A model generated the notes under the pieces. The model had not been told where the DNA came from, did not search any database, and saw only the letters and a list, made by a program, of their open reading frames with translations. From assembly GCA_017609995.1 (NCBI GenBank), contig JAFCCX010000018.1, positions 1 to 7,308 on the forward strand: 7,308 bases of DNA, given 5' to 3'. Origin of the DNA: Candidatus Pacearchaeota archaeon. GTDB taxonomy: Archaea; Nanobdellota; Nanobdellia; UBA10117; JABICX01. This document shows positions 1-5,623 of the stretch, one piece after another (the stretch's first letter is position 1; the number at the start of each line of letters is the position of its first letter). Both the position numbers and the translations under genes were made by a program.

Positions 1-171
1 CCATTCATTATCTTGCATTCCATAAATGTTTCCATCAGCTGGCGGAAATGGAACTCCAACTACGCCATCAGAAATTACAACTTTATCTATTGTTTCAGTG
101 ATAACTACAAAACTCTCTTCATCGATTATGTTGACTTTATCAACTGTTTCATTTATTATAACTTTACTCAT
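1..171 (-). CDS. Probable tail-fibre-like virion protein, N-terminal part (cut by window edge)
   Basis: An ATG at 171-169 opens a frame of 57 codons that runs off position 1 without a stop. It begins MSKVIINETVDKV and is rich in Val, Ile, Asp and Glu, giving short alternating beta-type stretches that look internally repetitive: NETVDKVNI and TETIDKVVI recur about 24 residues apart. The last visible residues, PPADGNIYGMQDNEW, resemble the PADG-x-x-YG-x-x-x-x-x-W segment often seen before the variable part of phage tail-fibre or baseplate-attached proteins (family recollection, not a search). It starts 2 nt after the stop of the 116-residue gene with no strong ribosome site, so translational coupling is likely. 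The coding call is good; the fibre role is an inference. Confidence 0.6.
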   Translation of the reverse strand, partial: MSKVIINETVDKVNIIDEESFVVITETIDKVVISDGVVGVPFPPADGNIYGMQDNEW

Positions 172-173
172 TT

Positions 174-524
174 TTATGGTGTTGTAATATTAGGGTCAAA
201 TTTTAATTTACCTTGAATTAATCTTTTTACAACCACTCCTGTAATTAATTCTAGATCATGAACTCCAGTTGTGAAATCCATCGCAGTTGTATCTGTTTCA
301 GAAATATGTAATGTAATTGTCCAACCTACTGTTGGTAAATCTGCAATAACCATTCCACCATTTTCTGTAGTTAAGTCTGCAATTAAAGTTCCATCGTCTT
401 CTTCTAGTTTCATACGACCTGTAAAACCAGTTAAATCATAAGGTACATTGTTGTCATCAGTCCACTGCATACTTTTTGTAAAAGTTTCACCTTGGACAAT
501 TTTAAAATCATAAGGTCCTGCCAT
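174..524 (-). CDS. BppU N-terminal-like beta-sandwich virion protein (116 aa)
   Basis: A 116-residue protein made almost wholly of predicted beta strands. The N-terminus YDFKIVQGETFTKSMQW, then PYDLTGFTGRMKL (around residues 28-40), ENGGMVIADLPTVGW in the middle, ISETDTTAM, then HDLELI and the ending RLIQGKLKFDPNIT match the pattern of small phage proteins related to the N-terminal domain of baseplate upper protein BppU. These join receptor-binding proteins to the tail tip or form part of the virion surface. The start is the ATG at 524-522, preceded by GAGGTT. The gene lies 10 nt after the 106-residue gene and 2 nt before the fibre-like partial gene, which agrees with an adaptor role for the next gene. 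Family assignment is from remembered sequence pattern. Confidence 0.65.
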   Translation of the reverse strand: MAGPYDFKIVQGETFTKSMQWTDDNNVPYDLTGFTGRMKLEEDDGTLIADLTTENGGMVIADLPTVGWTITLHISETDTTAMDFTTGVHDLELITGVVVKRLIQGKLKFDPNITTP

Positions 525-534
525 TTTAAGAACC

Positions 535-855
535 TCAAGATGCTATAAACTTTACGCCTTCACCATTAGTTGTTACATCAACAAAGATTTTAGCTGCATC
601 ATCAATAAATATTTCAACATATTCGTCTGCATCCAAAGGATAACCATTGCTTGAATCAACACTCGCGTTTCCAATAAATACTGGATTAGTGTTTGTGCCT
701 AAAGCTTTTACATAAACTTTATGACAAGAAATTGATGTTGTAAGTGCTTCAGCAGTACCTGCAGTTGCAACAGTTTTAACATTGTTATTTATTGCATCTG
801 AGAATTGTCTGTTGAAAATGTCTTTAAGACTATATTTAGCTTCGTTATTTCCCAT
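535..855 (-). CDS. Small virion protein, probably head or tail decoration (106 aa)
   Basis: A 106-residue protein with a short helical N-terminus (residues 1-25, including YSLKDIFNRQFSDAI) followed by a beta-rich body: VKTVATAGTAEALTT, CHKVYVKALGTNTNPVFIG, then SSNGYPLDADEYVEIFIDDAAKIFVDV and a C-terminal GEGVKFIAS. This layout (ATAGTA..L, KALxTNTxPxxxG, SNGYPL, A-K-I-x-V-D, NGEGVxFIA) is common in unnamed small structural proteins of phage, including receptor- or capsid-decorating folds, but I know of no firm function. The ATG at 855-853 has GAGGT 4 nt upstream, a weaker match to the GGTGA pattern seen elsewhere here. It is the first gene after the T-rich tract and hairpin of the 77-nt spacer. 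Confidence 0.6.
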   Translation of the reverse strand: MGNNEAKYSLKDIFNRQFSDAINNNVKTVATAGTAEALTTSISCHKVYVKALGTNTNPVFIGNASVDSSNGYPLDADEYVEIFIDDAAKIFVDVTTNGEGVKFIAS

Positions 856-857
856 TT

Positions 858-898
858 TTACCTCATTTATTAAACTCCTATTGTAGTTATTCGGAGTT
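858..898 (-). promoter_or_regulatory. Leader of the 106-aa gene: hairpin and two-codon mini-ORF
   Basis: In the spacer between the 90-aa and 106-aa genes, a 6-bp inverted repeat AACTCC/GGAGTT (873-878 and 893-898, 14-nt loop) would on the transcript pair most of an AGGAG sequence (minus 879-875). That AGGAG stands 8 nt before a two-codon reading frame ATG AGG TAA (866-858), whose own AGG doubles as part of the ribosome site of the 106-aa gene. No TATAAATA box is present at the usual 19-nt spacing. Read directly from sequence; any regulatory effect is unproven and the stem is short. Confidence 0.3.
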
Positions 899-907
899 AT
901 GATCTTG

Positions 908-932
908 AAAAATTAAAAAAAATTAAAAAAAA
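908..932 (-). terminator. T-tract transcription terminator after the 90-aa gene
   Basis: On the minus strand, directly after the TAA of the 90-aa gene, there are two runs of eight T and one of five T separated by AA. No GC-rich stem precedes it, so it is not a typical bacterial intrinsic terminator; archaeal RNA polymerase is known to stop at such oligo-T tracts. It would end or reduce transcription coming from the capsid gene before the 106-aa gene. Confidence 0.5.
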
Positions 933-1205
933 TTAAATACCGTATGCAAACCAGTTACCATCTTCGTTGTCTGAAGTAACAACAGTTACTGCACTTCCAT
1001 CAACTGGTAATGTTTCGTTTACTACTGGGGCTGCAACAATTACAGCTGAACCAATTGGTTGTAAGCAAATGAATTCACATTGTGCTAATCCAGTATCAAT
1101 ATCTCCACCAACATCACCAGAACCATTTGTATAAGTTCCGTGAGTTACTACTCTATCACCAATGTGATTTTGTTCTATTCTTGTTATTGTGCTTGCGAAA
1201 GCCAT
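933..1205 (-). CDS. Small virion protein, possible capsid decoration protein (90 aa)
   Basis: A 90-residue protein, Gly-, Val- and Thr-rich, predicted all-beta. The pattern HGTYTNGSGDVGGDIDTGL, then FICLQPIGSA, VVNETLPVDGSAVTVVT and an ending DEDGNWFAYG matches small unnamed proteins that often sit just after the major capsid gene in tailed viruses; location and size suit a capsid decoration or stabilising protein, but I cannot name a characterised relative. The start ATG (1205-1203) has AAAGGTGA with a 6-nt spacer and lies 2 nt after the stop of the 124-aa gene, so the two are probably co-translated. A T-tract follows its stop codon directly. Confidence 0.6.
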   Translation of the reverse strand: MAFASTITRIEQNHIGDRVVTHGTYTNGSGDVGGDIDTGLAQCEFICLQPIGSAVIVAAPVVNETLPVDGSAVTVVTSDNEDGNWFAYGI

Positions 1206-1207
1206 AA

Positions 1208-1582
1208 TTATTCACCTTTGAATGTTTTTATTAATATTTCAGCTTGCTTACTTGGGATTGAAGTATCCAATTTATAATTTTGCATAACTTCTTCTTCAAG
1301 CTCTTCATAGCTTCTATATAATTTGACAATTTTGCCAATTGTTGTTGCACTAATTCCTTCTATCTTAGAAAGTTTTTCAGCAAATATTTGTTCTGGTGGA
1401 ATGTCTTCTGTTTTTTTATCAAACAAACCTGCTTTATCGAACCGTGTATTCTTCTTAAAGAATGCAATGTCCAATTTATTATCAACTTTGAATGGTTCGC
1501 CTTTTGTAATATTATAATTTATTCCACTAGGTCCTGAATAACTTGCTGTTCTGTTCGTTTGAGTTCTAAATACAAATTTCAT
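1208..1582 (-). CDS. Mu gp35-position head protein with helix-hairpin-helix-like C-terminus (124 aa)
   Basis: A 124-residue protein with two parts. Residues 1-50 form a small beta-type domain (KFVFRTQTN, YSGPSGINYNITKGEPFKV, then IAFFKKNTRF) of the kind seen in short phage head proteins that follow the capsid gene. Residues 68-98 (AEKLSKIEGISATTIGKIVKLYRSYEELEEE) look like a helix-hairpin-helix or HeH unit: a Leu, an I-x-G-I-S turn, then a second helix. Mu-like phages have a two-domain protein (gp35 type) next to the capsid gene, so a homologous role is possible. The ATG at 1582-1580 has AGGTGA 3 nt upstream. The gene lies downstream of the capsid gene and its T-rich tract, so its expression would depend on readthrough. 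Function is unproven. Confidence 0.6.
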   Translation of the reverse strand: MKFVFRTQTNRTASYSGPSGINYNITKGEPFKVDNKLDIAFFKKNTRFDKAGLFDKKTEDIPPEQIFAEKLSKIEGISATTIGKIVKLYRSYEELEEEVMQNYKLDTSIPSKQAEILIKTFKGE

Positions 1583-1607
1583 ATTTCACCTATTGAGTTT
1601 TTATTTG

Positions 1608-1643
1608 AAAAAAAGAAAAAAATTAAGACTTTATTTCAAGTCT
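1608..1643 (-). terminator. Hairpin plus T-tract after the capsid gene
   Basis: On the minus strand the last codons of the capsid gene and the bases just after it form a 6-bp stem AGACTT/AAGTCT with a 6-nt loop (1643-1638 with 1631-1626), followed by TTAA and then T7-C-T7 (1622-1608). The stem has only two G-C pairs, so termination is probably partial and driven mainly by the T-tract. Such a weak stop would keep capsid mRNA in excess over the downstream small genes. Confidence 0.5.
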
Positions 1644-2752
1644 CTAATTGAACCTTGCGCTTTAAACATAGTACAAATCAATTCACCAGCTGTGTAATAC
1701 ATACCTTCAGTTCCAGTTCGTCCGATTGCGAATGGTCCTTCTGCACTCATACCACTTTCGAAGTATAAAGTTGGATATAACATACTGATAAATAATCTTG
1801 GTACGCCAGTTTCATCGTTAGCTGTAGTATCTAATAAATAGATTCTACTAAGTGTATCTTTTGCAATTGCTTGCGAAGCGAATAAAGGTACACCGTAAAC
1901 TGTTGCAACTCTCATTCCAACACCGTTACCTTCATCAGTATTTACACCGTTGATTCCGATTTGCACACTAACAGATTTGTCTAATACACCAGGGTATCGA
2001 ACTTGATTTTCATACAATCCAAAGATTCTATATTTAGTATCTGTACCAGTTAGCATTACGTTAGTTCTTCCACCATTGTTTTCTAATGTTGCAAGAGTGT
2101 CACGAATTAAATCATCAGTCAAATATCTATCAGTACCTGAGTTATGATCTACAACTGCATCTGCCCAAGCATTTGCACTTCTATCAATTCCATAAATATC
2201 TTCGTCACCAGCTGTCCAAGACATTGCTGTTGCTAAAGCTGCACTTGCAGTTACTCTATCAATTGATTCGAAATTTACACCAGCTAAAGTATCACCGTCA
2301 ACACAAAGTTGTTGGTTAATTGCTTTTGCGTGTTTAGTTGCGAAATAACCTCTTAAGAATTCCATATCTCCCATAGCATCATCGCCTTTGGAAACATATC
2401 CTTCGTGTAAGAATGATACATCAAAATTGTGTACAACTTGTTTAGCTTTTGTAGCAACTTCTGCGAAAGTTGGTTTAATAGTTTCTGGTAAGTTACCGTT
2501 TTCTGCTAATCCACCGTCTGCTGCTGAACCTGCATCTGCTGTAATAACTCTCCATCCAGATTTCTCCCAAGGAGCTTTTGGAAGTAATGCGAATACATTT
2601 GCTTCGTTGTTCAATTGACTAAATGCTTGCGCACCGTAAACTGCGTTATATACTCCAGTAGTAGAACTTAAAACTGGTGCATCTGCTTTATTAACATCAT
2701 TACCATAGTAAAGATTTAATATTTCTCCGATTGTAGTAATTCTTTTTGACAC
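1631..2752 (-). CDS. Major capsid protein, HK97 fold (373 aa)
   Basis: Builds the icosahedral shell. The 373-residue sequence has the layout of the HK97-fold capsid family: a short N-terminal arm (residues 1-40), ANVFALLPKAPWEKSGWRV opening the core near residue 50, a long spine-helix region around MGDMEFLRGYFATKHAKAIN (about 127-146), a P-domain with LTDDLIRDTLATLENNGG and a beta core containing YGVPLFASQAIA, and the C-terminal LFISMLYPTLYFESGM. There is no long N-terminal delta domain, which fits a separate scaffold gene upstream. The start is GTG (2752-2750), with AAAAGGTGA 6 nt upstream lying inside the last codons of the protease/scaffold gene; only 2 nt separate the two genes. A hairpin and T-tract follow. 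The family call is from overall pattern and position and is strong. Confidence 0.88.
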   Translation of the reverse strand: MSKRITTIGEILNLYYGNDVNKADAPVLSSTTGVYNAVYGAQAFSQLNNEANVFALLPKAPWEKSGWRVITADAGSAADGGLAENGNLPETIKPTFAEVATKAKQVVHNFDVSFLHEGYVSKGDDAMGDMEFLRGYFATKHAKAINQQLCVDGDTLAGVNFESIDRVTASAALATAMSWTAGDEDIYGIDRSANAWADAVVDHNSGTDRYLTDDLIRDTLATLENNGGRTNVMLTGTDTKYRIFGLYENQVRYPGVLDKSVSVQIGINGVNTDEGNGVGMRVATVYGVPLFASQAIAKDTLSRIYLLDTTANDETGVPRLFISMLYPTLYFESGMSAEGPFAIGRTGTEGMYYTAGELICTMFKAQGSIRDLK

Positions 2753-2754
2753 TT

Positions 2755-3228
2755 TTATTCACCTTTTTTTAGTGCTTTCTGAACTTCCATATGAGTCATT
2801 GTTTTTTTACCCATTGCTAAGTCCATAGCTAGATTAGAATTTTTCTTTACGTCTGCAACAGGTGCTGCAGGTGTTTGACTTTTAGTTACAACTAAACTTT
2901 TCAGTTCTTTTTTAATGTCCAATACAGATTTAGCAACTGCTTCTACTGCTTTGAAAACATCTGCGTCATTACTTTGGTCTTCAACTGGTGTTTCTGGTGC
3001 TGGCGCACTAGTTTCACCATCGATGTCAGATGCTGCGTCTTCTTTAGCCACAGGCTTTTCTTCTTCCTTTGGCTTTTCTTCCACAGGAGTATCTTCCTTT
3101 TTTGCTTCTTCCACAGGTTCAGTGTCTTCAGGTACATCTTCTTTCTTTAGTTTTGAAACTTCCAGAGCAATACCTTTAACAACGTCAGCTATATCAGAAA
3201 TAGTTTTTTTAATGTCTTCGTTTTCCAT
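2755..3228 (-). CDS. Nested scaffolding protein, internal start within the protease gene (157 aa)
   Basis: An in-frame ATG at 3228-3226 (Met226 of the protease ORF) is preceded by AGGTGAT, with GGTGA at 3237-3233 and a 4-nt spacer, as good a ribosome site as any in the window. The product, beginning MENEDIKKTISD, is 157 residues: a predicted coiled coil (residues 5-30), a very acidic Pro/Glu/Lys linker (30-85), a second coiled coil (about 88-115) and a basic end (MGKKTMTHMEVQKALKKGE) that could bind capsid subunits. This is the usual form of capsid scaffolds. Nested scaffolds sharing the 3' end of the protease gene are known from lambda (C/Nu3) and Mu (I/Z). A promoter-like element identical to the portal promoter lies 45 nt upstream. 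Role inferred from position, composition and internal initiation signals. Confidence 0.72.
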   Translation of the reverse strand: MENEDIKKTISDIADVVKGIALEVSKLKKEDVPEDTEPVEEAKKEDTPVEEKPKEEEKPVAKEDAASDIDGETSAPAPETPVEDQSNDADVFKAVEAVAKSVLDIKKELKSLVVTKSQTPAAPVADVKKNSNLAMDLAMGKKTMTHMEVQKALKKGE

Positions 3229-3903
3229 AATATCACCTAAATTGGGGTTGTTGTTATTATTTGATTCTTCCTTATTTATAACAGTTTCTTGGTTTTCATC
3301 AGTTTTTGTATCTTCAGAAATGCAAGAATTACTTTTTGCAACTACTGAATATGCAATGTTTGTTGCGAACGGATTACAAGGTTTTTCCACACTTGCAGTT
3401 TCCATATGTGCAAATTCTTCAAGAACTTTTGTTGGTTTACCAGTTGCTTTATCTTTACTTAAACTCATACTTGAACTCACACCACCAACTGAACTTCCAG
3501 TACGTGTGCCATCAATAATTTCACCCCAAACTAAATTATCAGCCGGATTGTCATCATAGATTTTTTCTAAATGTATAACACCTAAAGTTTTACTTTCTGG
3601 ATGTTCAAGAACTTTATATGCAAGAGTTTTACCTACAATTTTGTTTGTGTGTGTATCACTTACAGGACCACCACGTTTCATTAGAACATCTTGATTTGTA
3701 ATTACATCTTCAATTGGGATTGACTCACCAGCATTATCTGTAGCATCAACACTAATCCAAGTTGCATAAAGTCTATCTGTTGCATTTTCAACAGCTTGTT
3801 TAATTTGTTCTAATTCAATACTGTTTTCAAAAATCCGAATTACTTCTTCTTCTTGCAAACCTTTATTAACATTTTCTTTCTTTACAAATATTATTTCTTT
3901 CAT
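2755..3903 (-). CDS. Prohead maturation protease (XkdF-like) fused to scaffold domain (382 aa)
   Basis: Serine protease that would cleave scaffold and head proteins during capsid maturation. Residues 40-190 match the XkdF / Mu gpI type of prohead protease: TWISVDATDNAGESI, GGPVSDTHTNKIVGKTL with probable catalytic His85, IYDDNPADNLVWGEI, then TGSSVGG with probable nucleophile Ser138, and EEFAHMETASVEKPCNPFA near 162-180, whose Glu or His166 could complete the site. Residues 190-225 form a polar linker ending in an Asn run (NNNNNP), and residues 226-382 are the scaffold region, also made separately from an internal start. The ATG at 3903-3901 has GGTGA with a 4-nt spacer and overlaps the stop of the gp10-like gene by 4 nt (ATGA), so translation is coupled. 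The long acidic C-terminus accounts for the extra length over a plain protease. Confidence 0.8.
   Translation of the reverse strand: MKEIIFVKKENVNKGLQEEEVIRIFENSIELEQIKQAVENATDRLYATWISVDATDNAGESIPIEDVITNQDVLMKRGGPVSDTHTNKIVGKTLAYKVLEHPESKTLGVIHLEKIYDDNPADNLVWGEIIDGTRTGSSVGGVSSSMSLSKDKATGKPTKVLEEFAHMETASVEKPCNPFATNIAYSVVAKSNSCISEDTKTDENQETVINKEESNNNNNPNLGDIMENEDIKKTISDIADVVKGIALEVSKLKKEDVPEDTEPVEEAKKEDTPVEEKPKEEEKPVAKEDAASDIDGETSAPAPETPVEDQSNDADVFKAVEAVAKSVLDIKKELKSLVVTKSQTPAAPVADVKKNSNLAMDLAMGKKTMTHMEVQKALKKGE
3271..3290 (-). promoter_or_regulatory. Intragenic promoter for the nested scaffold and capsid genes
   Basis: These 20 bases are identical on the minus strand to the element in front of the portal gene (7111-7130): AAGAAACTG followed by TTATAAATAAG. 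Here they are coding sequence, specifying E-T-V-I-N-K of the protease linker. If the start point is spaced as inferred for the leaderless genes, transcripts would begin near 3253 and carry a leader of about 25 nt containing the GGTGAT ribosome site of the nested scaffold. A 20-nt exact match inside a gene is unlikely by chance, so I read it as a dedicated promoter that raises scaffold and capsid output over protease. Confidence 0.62.
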
Positions 3904-4310
3904 AGTTTCACCAGTTTAAAATCTTTTTCTGCTTTCTCAAATGCAGGCCGTATAAATGGACTCGGCATAATACCACGTTCTTTTATGTTTAATGCAATTG
4001 CATAAGCAACACTTTTTGCTCTTTTAGGATCAACACCAAGTTTACGTATTACCCATTTTTCTAAGGCATCGCTTGGTGGCATCATTCCAGGGCTTCTTCC
4101 AAATTCAACTGCTTCTGCATATGGTGCAGTGTAAACAATTTCTTTTTTCAAATAGCCACGATTAACATTACCACTTTTTAATAAATTAGCTGTATCAATT
4201 TTACCATCTTTAACTAAATTTTGTTGTGAATCAGCAAATATTGAATCAATAATTTCATCCATTAATTCATCAACTGCATCTAAAAATTTACGTTCAGCTT
4301 TACTTGACAT
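3900..4310 (-). CDS. HK97 gp10 / Mu gpG-like head-tail joining or tail completion protein (136 aa)
   Basis: A 136-residue protein with a helical N-terminus (residues 1-33) and the hallmark of the HK97 gp10-like family: IVYTAPYAEAVEFGRSPGMMPPSDALEKWVIRKLG (about 58-92), then VAYAIALNIKERGIMPSPFIRPAFEKA. In the family the Y-x-x-P-Y-A-x-x-V-E-F-G and G-x-x-P-x-P-F-x-x-P-A motifs mark the core of a protein completing the tail-to-head joint. In HK97-type genomes the gene usually follows the capsid gene; its place here, between the gpF-like and protease genes, is that of Mu gpG. The ATG at 4310-4308 lacks a Shine-Dalgarno sequence but has a TATAAATA box exactly 19 nt upstream, so the mRNA is probably leaderless. 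Its stop overlaps the protease start. Confidence 0.78.
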   Translation of the reverse strand: MSSKAERKFLDAVDELMDEIIDSIFADSQQNLVKDGKIDTANLLKSGNVNRGYLKKEIVYTAPYAEAVEFGRSPGMMPPSDALEKWVIRKLGVDPKRAKSVAYAIALNIKERGIMPSPFIRPAFEKAEKDFKLVKL

Positions 4311-4327
4311 ACTAATTTTAATATATT

Positions 4328-4344
4328 CTTATTTATAACAGTTT
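4328..4344 (-). promoter_or_regulatory. Promoter of the gp10-like gene (TATAAATA box, 19 nt before ATG)
   Basis: Minus-strand AAACTG-TTATAAATAAG shares 17 consecutive bases with the portal and intragenic scaffold elements. The TATAAATA octamer (4337-4330) ends 19 nt before the ATG at 4310, and the leader between them has no Shine-Dalgarno sequence. It sits in the 40-nt gap after the endonuclease gene, so the head genes downstream do not depend on transcription through the endonuclease. Confidence 0.65.
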
Positions 4345-4350
4345 ATAGAA

Positions 4351-4806
4351 TTAGTTTTTTAATCGTCCATCTTGAATCATATGACATTTTCTACATAAAT
4401 ATAAGAAATCGTTAATATCACGCTTGTATTCTCCAGAAATGTTTGCTAAATCTGTTGGTGGAACTTTTTTACAATGTTCACAAAGTTTAGATTTTGGTTT
4501 ATTCTTTTTCACCCAATAATGAACTGAATTATAATGACTCATATCTTTATTTGGATTAAAATGAATTCCTCTATTAGCTTTACTAATGTTTTCTTTATGT
4601 TCTTTTGTTATAACTTGTTTAGCACGTGCTTCTTTAATTTTAAGTATAGTTTCTGGAGTATGTTTTTTACCGAAGAAAGGATTATTATCTCCACCAACAT
4701 CTGGTGTTTTTCTATCTTTATAAGAACCATTTTTCCAAGCTTTTTTTTGAGCTTCACTTAATTTCTTTCTATGTGCTTCACTTGTTTTATATGTTTTTGA
4801 GACCAT
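4351..4806 (-). CDS. NUMOD3 / HNH free-standing homing endonuclease (151 aa)
   Basis: A DNA-cutting mobile gene rather than a structural gene. Residues 9-80 hold three NUMOD3-type DNA-binding repeats: SEAHRKKLSEAQKKAWKNG, then NPFFGKKHTPETILKIKEA, then TKEHKENISKANRG. Residues 90-146 are a zinc-ribbon HNH domain with Cys109-x2-Cys112 and Cys138-x2-Cys141-His142. The first HNH histidine is replaced by Asn122 (ANISGEYKRDINDFLYLC), as in a common phage subgroup with the ANxSGEYKRD motif, so it may still be active. It is much more basic than its neighbours. It lies between two intact structural genes and interrupts neither. The ATG at 4806-4804 has no Shine-Dalgarno sequence but its own TATAAATA box 19 nt upstream, so it is probably transcribed as a leaderless mRNA. 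Confidence 0.82.
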   Translation of the reverse strand: MVSKTYKTSEAHRKKLSEAQKKAWKNGSYKDRKTPDVGGDNNPFFGKKHTPETILKIKEARAKQVITKEHKENISKANRGIHFNPNKDMSHYNSVHYWVKKNKPKSKLCEHCKKVPPTDLANISGEYKRDINDFLYLCRKCHMIQDGRLKN

Positions 4807-4823
4807 ACGATAAGTTAAGTTTA

Positions 4824-4839
4824 CTTATTTATAAAAGTT
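4824..4839 (-). promoter_or_regulatory. Promoter of the homing endonuclease gene
   Basis: Minus-strand AACTTTTATAAATAAG, with the octamer TATAAATA at 4833-4826, ends exactly 19 nt before the endonuclease ATG at 4806. It shares TTATAAATAAG with the portal, gp10-like and intragenic elements but differs just upstream (CTT in place of CTG), so it is a related but separately derived copy. No Shine-Dalgarno sequence lies in the 19-nt interval. Confidence 0.6.
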
Positions 4840-4853
4840 ATCATAAGAACCAA

Positions 4854-5623
4854 CTAAACCTTAAGGAAGATATGTCTGGAATTCCAATGTGATAAAGGTG
4901 CATCTGGATTAACTTTCCAAGTAGGAAATTCTTTGGCAGATTCTTCATTCATTATTCTTATATATTCATTCCAAAGAACGCCTTTACCGCAACGTTTTTT
5001 AATACGTCTAGATGTACTTGTAGTTCTATTATCATCAGGTCCTATATGAATAAATTTAAATTCTGCAAACCCTGATTGTTTTGAGTATGAATTCTTTCTT
5101 GCTGAACTTGCAATTTTACCAGCTTCAGTTCTTGCAATAGTTTCTGCACGAAAATCTGTTAAATTAGTTGTGGCCTGAATTTCTTTCTGCATATTAGCAA
5201 AACTCATACCTTTAGGTGTATGATATGCTTGAGTTATTATGTCTTGAATAGAACTTGTTAAATCTTCTGCAATGCCTGAAAAACTTTGTGATAATACTTC
5301 TTGTGAACTTAATGCAACTAAAGCATTCTGATCTAAAACATCAAATCCAATTTTAACATTTAATTGTCTTGAAACTTGATTTTGTGTTGCAACATAAGTA
5401 TCTTTGAATAAGCTAGTTGTTTTTTCTTGTAATGCAGAATTAAGTTTTAAATTAATATCTTTAAGCAATTTACTAAGTTCTTTTTCTGATGGTTTACGTT
5501 TAAACTTCTTAATGAATTTATCTGTTAATTCAGAAATGGTATCGTAGATTTTAGAATATTGTTTACGTCCTTTTAGAACACTATTTATAAACGCTAGTTC
5601 TTTTTTTTTAAATCTGACTTCAT
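4854..5623 (-). CDS. Mu gpF-like minor head protein, expressed through a -1 shift (about 256 aa)
   Basis: Minor capsid protein of the Mu gpF / SPP1 gp7 group, which works at the portal vertex. The N-terminal part is helical; the C-terminal part has RAETIARTEAGKIASSARKN, FKFIHIGPDDNRTTSTSRR, LWNEY and an ending PLSHWNSRHIFLKV, the gpF layout (R-T-E, D-x-R-T, and a final P-x-S-x-W-N-x-R in place of the usual HPNCRC). The frame is open from 5627 to the TAG at 4856-4854, but its first ATG/GTG/TTG codon is a TTG at 5468 with no ribosome site; about 50 upstream codons (KGRKQYSKIYDTISELTD and on) read as genuine protein. The given start is the ATG at 5623-5621, with GGTGA 4 nt upstream but in the portal frame; a -1 slip at A9G (5600-5609) is needed to enter this frame. 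Product alone about 256 residues. Confidence 0.7.

Noticed and set aside
13..216. Plus-strand frame at the left edge
   Set aside because: It overlaps antisense the well-formed minus-strand partial gene starting at 171 and the end of the 116-aa gene; its product is Tyr/Phe/Asn-rich low-quality sequence with no ribosome site.
2915..3559. Long plus-strand reading frame of 214 codons opposite the protease/scaffold gene
   Set aside because: Ser/Phe/Thr-rich product arises from the complement of Glu/Lys/Ala/Asp codons in the acidic scaffold region; no ribosome site, and it lies wholly antisense to a well-supported gene.
4534..4892. Plus-strand hydrophobic reading frames opposite the endonuclease gene
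   Set aside because: Phe/Leu/Ser-rich shadows of Lys/Glu-rich minus-strand coding sequence; no start signals.
5466..5468. TTG as start codon of the gpF-like gene
   Set aside because: It lacks a ribosome site and would discard about 50 upstream in-frame codons that read as protein and are reached exactly by a -1 slip from the portal.
5582..5589. Fifth TATAAATA octamer (minus strand) at the portal-gpF junction
   Set aside because: No start codon lies 19 nt downstream and the surrounding bases (GCGTT before, GTG after) lack the AAACTG and AAG context of the other copies; more likely coding sequence, though a promoter for gpF cannot be excluded.
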